A stretch of 5,599 bases of DNA from an uncultured Rhodobiaceae bacterium (GTDB taxonomy: Archaea; Thermoplasmatota; Poseidoniia; Poseidoniales; Poseidoniaceae), in NCBI GenBank assembly GCA_937911445.1, contig CALDQY010000051.1, forward strand, positions 1 through 5,599. Reading direction: 5' to 3'. Positions 1-4,435 of this stretch are shown here, one piece after another; the first letter of the stretch is position 1; each line of letters opens with the position of its first letter. The notes under the pieces are model-generated. The model saw only the letters and a list, made by a program, of their open reading frames with translations. It did no database searches and was not told the DNA's origin. The translations under genes were made by a program, and so were the position numbers.

Positions 1-105
1 AAGGACATCATCGGATTCAACCGCTTGTCCTTCTGCCTGAATGCAGGCTCTCATCCACTGCTCATAGGTAACACCTATTGATTCAAGATTCATCACTGGA
101 ATCAT
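1..105 (-). CDS. Unknown protein, N-terminal 35 residues (cut by window edge)
   Basis: This is an open frame with no stop from an ATG at 105 down to base 1, on the minus strand. The protein begins MIPVMNLESIGVTYEQW and continues with a mixed, mildly acidic sequence. The ATG overlaps the TGA of the upstream E1-like gene in an ATGA arrangement (102-105), typical of translational coupling. That overlap is the main evidence that the frame is real, and it suggests the product works with the E1-like protein. A second in-frame ATG (residue 5) is an alternative start. I do not recognise the family, and 35 residues are too few to assign one. Partners known beside E1-like genes in other prokaryotes (E2-like, JAB/MPN peptidase, ubiquitin-like proteins) are possible but not shown here. 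Confidence 0.6.
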   Translation of the reverse strand, partial: MIPVMNLESIGVTYEQWMRACIQAEGQAVESDDVL

Positions 106-731
106 GCCTTCACCTCAGGGAATTTGAGTTCACCAAACATAATGCTCGACATTCGTTCACGGAGGGGTGGTTGATTTCTCAGCTGCCCCATGAGCCACGT
201 TGCTGCAGCGGCTGCGGCATTGACGTAGCCAAATTGGATGTTTCCAGCAGCGATTGCTCCAGAAATTTGGCAACTCGCAGGCTCGTGGTCTGGCGTCATC
301 ATGGCGACAAGTGCAGGGTCTGAATCGTTGGTGAAATAGACGTGGCCATCGCCTGTTGACCGCAAGTCAATCCAAGGAACATCGGTTGCATGAACCAACC
401 TTCGAGGATGGGGTCGGTCAACGCCGATAATGATGTAATCAAATTCTTGCAGTTGTTCCTTAACCCGTAGATTTTCTGTGTCAGAAACACAATACACGTT
501 CTTCAACGATTCATATTTCTGAACAAGAGCCGCAGTCTTGAAAGAGCCTATGTCCGATGATGAGAATCGTTGATGGCCCAAATTTGAGGCTTCAACTGTA
601 TCTCCATCCATGATGGTGATCGAACATTTCTGCCCTACTTTTTCAAGTGCTGGAACGATCAAATCAAAGGTGAGTCCACCGATTCCACCTGCACCTACAA
701 TCAAAATTCGTGGCATACGCTCTGCTGTCAT
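102..731 (-). CDS. Short ThiF/MoeB/E1-like adenylating enzyme
   Basis: The 209-residue protein has a Rossmann-type nucleotide site at its N-terminus: hydrophobic strand RILIVGAGGIGG (residues 8-19), then an acidic strand with D42 and D44, then NLGHQRF (50-56), K65, and a second strand ending in GVD (103-105). This order matches the ThiF/MoeB/UBA family, which adenylates the C-terminus of a ubiquitin-like or sulfur-carrier protein, or activates a small carboxylate. The family's usual NLxRQ is NLGHQ here, so the ATP-contacting arginine is His53 unless Arg55 substitutes. There are no CxxC zinc pairs. The only cysteines are Cys36, Cys81 and Cys154, and Cys154 (ASCQ) lies where some members carry a conserved Cys. 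At 209 residues it is shorter than MoeB or UbaA (about 250-270). The gene starts 29 bp after taw1 ends and overlaps the next gene by 4 bp, so it is probably part of an operon. Start at Met1 is favoured by a TATA-like box 20 nt upstream; Met6 is an alternative. The exact substrate is unknown. Confidence 0.82.
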   Translation of the reverse strand: MTAERMPRILIVGAGGIGGLTFDLIVPALEKVGQKCSITIMDGDTVEASNLGHQRFSSSDIGSFKTAALVQKYESLKNVYCVSDTENLRVKEQLQEFDYIIIGVDRPHPRRLVHATDVPWIDLRSTGDGHVYFTNDSDPALVAMMTPDHEPASCQISGAIAAGNIQFGYVNAAAAAATWLMGQLRNQPPLRERMSSIMFGELKFPEVKA

Positions 732-751
732 GTCAGAAGAACGATTCCACA

Positions 752-760
752 GTATATCAA
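752..760 (-). promoter_or_regulatory. Candidate TATA box for the E1-like gene
   Basis: On the minus strand the short gap between the taw1 stop and the E1-like ATG contains TTGATATAC, ending 20 nt before the ATG. An archaeal TATA box sits about 26 nt upstream of the transcription start, so this would give a leaderless or nearly leaderless transcript. No Shine-Dalgarno is visible before this ATG, which agrees with that. Read-through from taw1 is an equally possible source of mRNA. Confidence 0.35.
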
Positions 761-1771
761 CTAATTTTGAGCGAGAGGGAGTTTCTTGACAGGAGGAGCG
801 ATTCCCAAATCTTCTGGGAAGTACAGTTCTGCTTCTGGAATTGGGATTGGAACAATCTCTCGACCAATCAGTGCAACACGACTCGGTCGACTTTCTGAGA
901 GCACTTCTCGATTGACTTGAGGTGCAAGTTCATTTGAGAAGGAAAGAATGTCATCATGACTGGGCATGTTTTCCATTGAGAGGTTTTCTCGACTGTGGCC
1001 GACGTAGACGTATCCCTTTGCTTCGATGAAATCAGGGTCTGCACGGTTATCGAGCTCGGCAAACTCCTTGATGTGCGTAGATGACATGTTGACATCTTTC
1101 ATCAACGTGTGTCGACAAACAATCCTAGTGTCAAGACTTGGAAGTAAATCGATGGTCTTCTCAAACTGATCCCAAGCACCACTGTTCCATTTTGGACGAC
1201 ATACGTCATCGAAAACTTGCTTATTCGGAGCATCGACAGAAACGTAAAGTTGAGTAGGGAGCGTATCGAGGTTTTCCAAGACTTTTGGAAGCGTCCCGTT
1301 GGTCACAAGCATCGTGGTCATACCGTGCTTGTGGCACAAGTCCATGTATTCTCCAAGACGGGTGTAGAGCGTTGGCTCTCCATTCAACGAAATCGCAACG
1401 TGTTTTGGATCTTGAGCTTCAAGGAATTTCTCACGTGGAACCTTGTCGTTCCCACCAAAACCTGAGAGGAGGCGTCGTTGGGCACGAACGCTTTCATAGA
1501 GTAATTCAAGGGGATCTTGGTCTGTTAGCTCAAGCGTGTCCATGTGGGGCTCACGCCAGCAGTATGTACAGGCAAGATTGCATTGATCAACAACAGGAGA
1601 CATTTGCATACAGGTATGGCTCTTGACGCCGTAGAAGGTGCCCTTGTAGCATGCTCGATCACGTAGAAGTGACTCTTTCGTCCAATGGCAGGTTTTGACA
1701 CCACCGTGTTCTCCGACAATGTGATATCGTTGCTTCTGCAATTTCGCTTTGAGTGCGGGGTCCATGCCCAT
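761..1771 (-). CDS. taw1: 4-demethylwyosine synthase (archaeal TYW1/Taw1)
   Basis: Taw1 is a radical SAM enzyme that condenses pyruvate with N1-methylguanosine-37 of tRNA-Phe to give 4-demethylwyosine (imG-14), the first tricyclic step of wyosine-type modification, in the cytoplasm. The 336-residue protein has the radical SAM motif CxxxCxxC at Cys64, Cys68 and Cys71 (CNLACTYCW). It also has Cys28, Cys41 and Cys54, spaced 13 and 13, which match the ligands of the second [4Fe-4S] cluster in the Methanocaldococcus enzyme (26/39/52 and 62/66/69) with a constant offset of two. Other typical stretches are VKTCHW (25-30), CYKGTFYG (41-48), CMQMSPV (54-60), SLNGEPTLY and LVTNGT. It lacks the flavodoxin domain of eukaryotic TYW1, as usual in archaea. 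The start is well fixed: an AGGAGG lies 7 nt upstream. The E1-like gene follows after 29 bp. It ends in TAG. Confidence 0.97.
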   Translation of the reverse strand: MGMDPALKAKLQKQRYHIVGEHGGVKTCHWTKESLLRDRACYKGTFYGVKSHTCMQMSPVVDQCNLACTYCWREPHMDTLELTDQDPLELLYESVRAQRRLLSGFGGNDKVPREKFLEAQDPKHVAISLNGEPTLYTRLGEYMDLCHKHGMTTMLVTNGTLPKVLENLDTLPTQLYVSVDAPNKQVFDDVCRPKWNSGAWDQFEKTIDLLPSLDTRIVCRHTLMKDVNMSSTHIKEFAELDNRADPDFIEAKGYVYVGHSRENLSMENMPSHDDILSFSNELAPQVNREVLSESRPSRVALIGREIVPIPIPEAELYFPEDLGIAPPVKKLPLAQN

Positions 1772-1778
1772 GGTGATT

Positions 1779-1784
1779 CCTCCT
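1779..1784 (-). promoter_or_regulatory. Strong Shine-Dalgarno of taw1
   Basis: AGGAGG on the minus strand, with a 7-nt spacer to the ATG at 1771. This decides the start in favour of the N-terminus MGMDP and implies a leadered taw1 mRNA. Confidence 0.85.
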
Positions 1785-1875
1785 GTAGCCGGATTCCACT
1801 GTCGGTGAACGGTTGGGAGCGGCTCGGATGATTCGGCCTCGGAATGTGTGTTCTTGAAGAGAACGGTTGTTATGA

Positions 1876-1889
1876 TGTTTTTGAAAACA
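1876..1889. repeat. 14-bp perfect palindrome, possible operator
   Basis: TGTTTT-TG-AAAACA is a perfect inverted repeat with 6-bp arms and a 2-bp centre, in the AT-rich middle of the divergent region. Its position between two outward-facing genes suits a dimeric regulator site. AT-rich DNA yields such short palindromes by chance, so an operator role is only a hypothesis. Confidence 0.3.
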
Positions 1890-1929
1890 CTTGATGTAAA
1901 TACTACACCTTTGTGTTGGCAAGTTTACC

Positions 1930-1941
1930 ACGCCTTTGAAT
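1930..1941 (+). repeat. 12-bp direct repeat, copy 1 (ACGCCTTTGAAT)
   Basis: The exact 12-mer ACGCCTTTGAAT occurs here and again at 2267-2278, so the two copies bracket the tandem small genes. The AT-rich end (TTTGAATA) resembles a weak archaeal TATA box about 33 nt before the ATG at 1975. It may therefore be a promoter element shared by the small genes and the hydroxylase gene, rather than a mobile-element footprint. Confidence 0.45.
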
Positions 1942-1974
1942 AGGTAGAGCACTCAATTTAGAGTGGGGATAACA

Positions 1975-2136
1975 ATGGATAACGAACTCCAAACGTACAC
2001 CGACCGAATAATGGATCAGCAACAGTACCGTTCGGGAATTTTTTCCGACATGCTGTCGCCAATCGTGAACGCCATCGCCGCTTTTCGGTTTTCAGCCAAT
2101 GAACGTGCTGCCTACAATATTAGGAGGGAACAATAG
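1975..2136 (+). CDS. Small protein A of a tandem paralogous pair (53 aa)
   Basis: ATG at 1975 opens a 53-codon frame ending in TAG at 2134-2136. The protein starts MDNELQTYTDRIMDQQQYRS and continues GIFSDMLSPIVNAIAAFRFS, then a charged tail ending NIRREQ. Coding status rests on similarity to the next frame: residues 1-22 share 11 identities with small protein B (M1, D2, E4, L5, D10, Q15, Q16, Y18, R19, G21, I22), plus conservative matches at 6, 8, 13, 14 and 20. The first third is acidic and polar; residues 24-40 could form a hydrophobic-basic amphipathic helix. No signal peptide or full membrane span is apparent. The upstream GTGGGG (1963-1968) is at best a weak Shine-Dalgarno, so a short-leader transcript is possible. 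I do not recognise the family. It lies immediately before its paralogue and 162 bp before the AlkB-like gene, probably in the same transcription unit. Confidence 0.68.
   Translation: MDNELQTYTDRIMDQQQYRSGIFSDMLSPIVNAIAAFRFSANERAAYNIRREQ
2122..2127 (+). promoter_or_regulatory. Strong Shine-Dalgarno of small protein B
   Basis: AGGAGG lies inside the last codons of small gene A, with a 9-nt spacer to the ATG at 2137. Such a strong site embedded in coding sequence supports separate translation of small protein B from the same mRNA and argues against stop-codon read-through. Confidence 0.75.
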
Positions 2137-2256
2137 ATGGATAGAGAATTGGAGATGTTTGTTGACCAAGCTCTTGAACAACAGGTCTACCGAAACGGTA
2201 TCTCCTTCACGCCCGGCTTCGTTCGTCGCATCGCAAGCATGTTTCGCCGATCCTGA
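2137..2256 (+). CDS. Small protein B of a tandem paralogous pair (39 aa)
   Basis: The ATG directly follows the TAG of small gene A, in the same frame, and the 39-codon frame ends in TGA at 2254-2256. The protein starts MDRELEMFVDQALEQQVYRN, then GISFTPGFVRRIASMFRRS. It shares the MD-EL, D10 and QQ-YR-GI pattern with small protein A but is shorter and its C-terminus is strongly basic. Residues 28-38 (FVRRIASMFRR) look like a cationic amphipathic helix that could touch a membrane or nucleic acid. A perfect AGGAGG 9 nt upstream supports translation. No known family was recognised. The gap to the AlkB-like gene is 42 bp, so co-transcription is likely. Real-gene evidence: the Shine-Dalgarno, the paralogy, and the tight stop-start junction. 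Confidence 0.72.
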   Translation: MDRELEMFVDQALEQQVYRNGISFTPGFVRRIASMFRRS

Positions 2257-2277
2257 TTTGAAGGCAACGCCTTTGAA
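2257..2277 (+). other. Hairpin right after small gene B
   Basis: Bases 2257-2265 pair with 2269-2277 (core AAGGC/GCCTT, two G-U wobbles, outer U-A pairs) around a 3-base AAC loop, giving a 9-bp stem. It starts at the base after the small gene B stop and ends 21 nt before the AlkB-like ATG. It could be an intercistronic processing or attenuation element. It has no T-run behind it, so it is not a typical terminator. Its right arm is also copy 2 of the 12-bp repeat. Confidence 0.4.
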
Positions 2278-2278
2278 T
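2267..2278 (+). repeat. 12-bp direct repeat, copy 2; candidate promoter of AlkB-like gene
   Basis: Exact second copy of ACGCCTTTGAAT. Extended to TTTGAATTA (2272-2280), it ends 18 nt before the ATG at 2299, roughly where an archaeal TATA box would sit for a leaderless transcript. No Shine-Dalgarno is visible before that ATG, which fits. It overlaps the right arm of the hairpin at 2257-2277. Confidence 0.4.
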
Positions 2279-2298
2279 TATGAGTCGCAGGTCTGAGC

Positions 2299-3273
2299 AT
2301 GGCAAGGTGGGCGCCCCATCTCATTGGTTTGCTGACGCCAATATCTGCTGCTGTCACTTTGTTGATTGGCGGCTGGTGGATGCTGACGCCCATTATCTTG
2401 CTACTTGGCCTGTATCCGTTTCTTGACTCGATCGCAGGTTCATCAACGGTTCATGATGTTGAAGAGGAAGGCCGAGGTCACAACGTTATCGTTCACCTCC
2501 ACGGCATTCTTGTCCCGATTGTTGTGATTTGTCTTCTGTACAGAATTTGGGCCGGACTTGGTTCGGTTTCGATCGTCATTCCCGCAATTTCCGCAGGTCT
2601 TGCAACGGGTGCAGCTGGCGTTGTTGCTGCACATGAACTTGGACATAGGAAGCCACGCTCATCCAGTTGGTGGTTGGGGCGCCTTGACTTATTGTGCGTT
2701 CTCTATCTCCATTTCACAGTCGAACACAACCATACACACCACAAGCATTGGGCTCGGAAGGTCGATCCTACGAGTTCTCCATGGGGGCGTAGTGTCTATG
2801 GTCATCTTGTACGAACCGTTCCTCGACAACTCCGAAACGCATACAGAATCAGGAAAAAGGACACAACCATCTCCATCCTTGTCGAACTTGCATTGCTCGC
2901 CTCTCTTGCTGTATGGGGTCTGCCGTATCTTGCAGCGTTTGTCGGTCAAGCCGTCGTTGCAATCTATTTGCTTGAATTTGTGAATTTCATTCAACATCAC
3001 GGCCTCGAGCGTGGTGAAGATGAACGTCCGAATGCAGGACATGCTTGGGAAAGTCGTACTCGATGGTCACGATACACGCTGATGAACCTCCCTCTCCACG
3101 CTGCGCATCATCTTCGCTCAAGCACGCCGTACCAACGACTGCGTCCGTACGATGAATCGCCTCAACTCCCTGGTGGCTACTACCAGATGTTCTGGATTGC
3201 GTTGATTCCGCCGTTGTTCAACCGGCTGATGCAAAAATCTGCCAATCATTCTGGCGGTGTTGGTGGAGCATAG
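2299..3273 (+). CDS. AlkB-like membrane di-iron hydroxylase (alkane monooxygenase / desaturase superfamily)
   Basis: The 324-residue integral membrane protein carries the histidine clusters of the AlkB/fatty-acid-desaturase superfamily, which bind two irons for O2-dependent hydroxylation or desaturation: HELGH (112-116), EHNHTHH (142-148), QHHG (232-235) and HAAHH (267-271). The C-terminal block YQRLRPYDESPQLPGGY (278-294), followed by an IPP-LFNRLM stretch, closely resembles AlkB and XylM-type hydroxylases, where a similar YQ-LR...LP-GY segment follows the last cluster. This favours hydroxylase over desaturase. Hydrophobic stretches lie at about 8-46, 64-112 and 191-230, so roughly four to six membrane segments. 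It is shorter than bacterial AlkB (about 400 residues), mainly at the N-terminus. Such enzymes take electrons from rubredoxin or ferredoxin; none is encoded here. The substrate (alkane, fatty acid, isoprenoid lipid or pigment) cannot be read from sequence. It follows the small-gene pair by 42 bp and its 3' end overlaps gmd. Confidence 0.88.
   Translation: MARWAPHLIGLLTPISAAVTLLIGGWWMLTPIILLLGLYPFLDSIAGSSTVHDVEEEGRGHNVIVHLHGILVPIVVICLLYRIWAGLGSVSIVIPAISAGLATGAAGVVAAHELGHRKPRSSSWWLGRLDLLCVLYLHFTVEHNHTHHKHWARKVDPTSSPWGRSVYGHLVRTVPRQLRNAYRIRKKDTTISILVELALLASLAVWGLPYLAAFVGQAVVAIYLLEFVNFIQHHGLERGEDERPNAGHAWESRTRWSRYTLMNLPLHAAHHLRSSTPYQRLRPYDESPQLPGGYYQMFWIALIPPLFNRLMQKSANHSGGVGGA
3246..3273. other. 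28-bp tail-to-tail gene overlap
   Basis: The plus-strand AlkB-like frame ends with TAG at 3271-3273 and the minus-strand gmd frame ends with TGA at 3248-3246, so 28 bp code on both strands. The shared DNA encodes the Gly-rich end NHSGGVGGA of the hydroxylase and the Pro-rich end YAPPTPPE of Gmd. Both tails lie beyond the conserved domains. There is no room for an intergenic terminator, so each transcript must run into the other gene. Confidence 0.85.
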
Positions 3274-4310
3274 CCTCCATCAACAGCTTCCTGAACAATG
3301 GCCAAGTCGGATTCGACCATCATTTGAATGAGTTGCTCGAAGGTTGTCTTGGTTTCCCAGCCGAGCTTTTCCTTTGCATACGCAGGGTCACCAATCAGTA
3401 AATCAACTTCAGCAGGACGGAAGAATTTGGGATTGGTTCGTACTCGGATGACACCGTTTTGGTCGGTTGCCATGGTATCAACACCTTCCCCAGACCAGGT
3501 CAAATCCAAGCCAATATGTGAGAAAGCGAGACTGATCATGTCACGAATGCTGTGGGTTCGACCCGTTGCAATGACATAGTCATCAGGCGCATCTTGTTGA
3601 AGCATCTTCCACTGCATCTCAACATAATCGCCAGCGAATCCCCAATCACGCTTGGCATCAACGTTGCCGATGTGAAGGCATTCATCGAAGCCATGCTTGA
3701 TTCGAGCGGCCATCATGGTCACCTTCCGTGTTACGAATTCAAGACCGCGCCGTGGACTTTCGTGGTTGAAGAGAATTCCAGTGCATGCGAACATGTTGTA
3801 CGACTCACGGTAGTTTCGAGTGATTTCGAAGGCCATGACCTTCGCACATCCATACGGTGAACGTGGGTGGAACGGCGTCTGCTCGGATTGAGGAACTTCT
3901 CGCACCTTACCATACTGCTCGCTGGAGCCCGCTTGGTAGAACCGGCAGTCTGGAGCATGCTTTCGAACAGCCTCGAGGCAGCGAAGTGCACCGAGTCCAG
4001 TAATATCAGCCGTCATCATTGGCGAGCGCCACGATTCTGGTACGAACGACATAGCACCGAGGTTGTAAAACTCATCCGGCTTCACTTGGTGTACGGCATT
4101 GTCGATTGAGTTTTGATCAGCAAGATCACCGTTCAACAAATGGAAGTTTTCGTTGCCCATCAAGTGGTTGATGAGGTTACGGCCAAGGCTCGGTTGCGAT
4201 ACACGGCGGACCAACCCGTAGACGGTGTAGCCCTTCTCAAGAAGCAATTCGGCAAGGTAGGAACCATCTTGTCCAGTAATCCCTGTGATGAGTGCAGTCT
4301 TCCCGCTCAT
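3246..4310 (-). CDS. gmd: GDP-mannose 4,6-dehydratase
   Basis: Gmd converts GDP-D-mannose to GDP-4-keto-6-deoxy-D-mannose, the precursor of GDP-fucose, GDP-rhamnose and related sugars for surface glycans, in the cytoplasm. The 354-residue extended-SDR protein has the NADP(H)-binding GITGQDG loop (10-16), an SSE triplet (129-131) and YGCAK (Tyr153, Lys157), which match the catalytic Thr/Ser-Glu-Tyr-Lys set. Nearly invariant Gmd blocks include PFHPRSPYG (146-154), NYRESY (166-171), GILFNHESPRRG (178-189), FVTRK (192-196) and RDWGFAGDYV (221-230). The usual Thr of the catalytic set appears to be Ser129. I chose the ATG at 4310: it gives the standard N-terminus (KTALITGITGQDG) and has AGGAAT upstream. 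The frame stays open to an ATG at 4352, which would add 14 atypical residues. Length is normal for the family. It converges on, and overlaps, the AlkB-like gene and diverges from the ABC operon. No other sugar-nucleotide gene is in the window. Confidence 0.96.
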   Translation of the reverse strand: MSGKTALITGITGQDGSYLAELLLEKGYTVYGLVRRVSQPSLGRNLINHLMGNENFHLLNGDLADQNSIDNAVHQVKPDEFYNLGAMSFVPESWRSPMMTADITGLGALRCLEAVRKHAPDCRFYQAGSSEQYGKVREVPQSEQTPFHPRSPYGCAKVMAFEITRNYRESYNMFACTGILFNHESPRRGLEFVTRKVTMMAARIKHGFDECLHIGNVDAKRDWGFAGDYVEMQWKMLQQDAPDDYVIATGRTHSIRDMISLAFSHIGLDLTWSGEGVDTMATDQNGVIRVRTNPKFFRPAEVDLLIGDPAYAKEKLGWETKTTFEQLIQMMVESDLAIVQEAVDGGYAPPTPPE

Positions 4311-4435
4311 AGCAATTCCTGATGCTTGCCTTTTTTCAAAGCGTCGCATCAAAATGTAGAGTCGTCAGATACAAACCATTGTAAAGAAATAACCACGCGA
4401 TTCTAACTGCATGCAGAAATGCTGGAGTTTTTGAG
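4311..4435. promoter_or_regulatory. Divergent promoter region of gmd and the ABC operon
   Basis: This 125-bp region separates two outward-facing genes. On the minus strand TTTGAAAAAA (4340-4331), preceded by ACGC, ends 20 nt before the gmd ATG and is a TATA-box candidate. A modest AGGA (4320-4317) also lies 6 nt before that ATG. On the plus strand TGTAAAGAAATAA (4380-4392) is a TATA candidate placed about 45-55 nt before the ATPase ATG, leaving space for a leader with a ribosome binding site. The functional boxes are inferred by eye only. Confidence 0.45.
4424..4427 (+). promoter_or_regulatory. Shine-Dalgarno of the ABC ATPase gene
   Basis: GGAG with an 8-nt spacer to the ATG at 4436. It supports this start, which also gives the canonical family N-terminus (MLEVNGLTKSFG). 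Confidence 0.6.

Larger units (their letters stand above)
1785..1974. promoter_or_regulatory. Divergent intergenic region between taw1 and the small-gene pair
   Basis: This 190-bp stretch separates leftward taw1 from the rightward small genes and must hold both promoters. The half nearest taw1 (to about 1850) is fairly GC-rich with no obvious TATA box. The AT-rich part is at about 1865-1910 and includes a palindrome at 1876-1889. On the minus strand a TATA-like TATTTACA lies near 1895-1902, which would give taw1 a leader of roughly 100 nt. On the plus strand GTAAATAC (same area) and TTTGAATA (1935-1942) are candidates for the small genes. No tRNA fold or further convincing coding frame was seen. 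Confidence 0.5.

Noticed and set aside
1285..1626. 113-codon plus-strand frame opposite taw1
   Set aside because: It lies wholly antisense to a strongly conserved gene, has no recognisable motif, and its composition mirrors the taw1 codons.
102..1771. A known ubiquitin-like anti-phage (Bil or CBASS type) operon
   Set aside because: Only an E1-like gene is visible; there is no cyclase, E2, JAB or ubiquitin-like protein in the window, and the neighbour taw1 is housekeeping.
1659..1952. 97-codon minus-strand frame upstream of and overlapping taw1
   Set aside because: It overlaps the taw1 start out of frame, has low-complexity Arg/His-rich sequence and no support from a ribosome site; the taw1 start has an ideal one.
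1911..1974. Possible tRNA-like sequence (TAGGTAGAGC resembles a D-arm)
   Set aside because: No matching acceptor stem, anticodon arm or T-arm (GGTTCRA) could be placed around it.
2134..2136. TAG between the small genes as a pyrrolysine or read-through codon
   Set aside because: taw1 and the AlkB-like gene also end in TAG at family-consistent C-termini, so amber is an ordinary stop here, and a strong Shine-Dalgarno precedes the second ATG.
2558..2983. 141-codon frame inside the AlkB-like gene (another plus-strand frame)
   Set aside because: It is an out-of-frame shadow of a gene whose histidine motifs prove the other frame. No ribosome binding site or family signature is present.
4311..4352. 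Longer gmd start at 4352
   Set aside because: The 14 extra residues (MMRRFEKRQASGIA) are not part of the family N-terminus, and the ATG at 4310 has a Shine-Dalgarno-like AGGA and gives the canonical KTALITG start.
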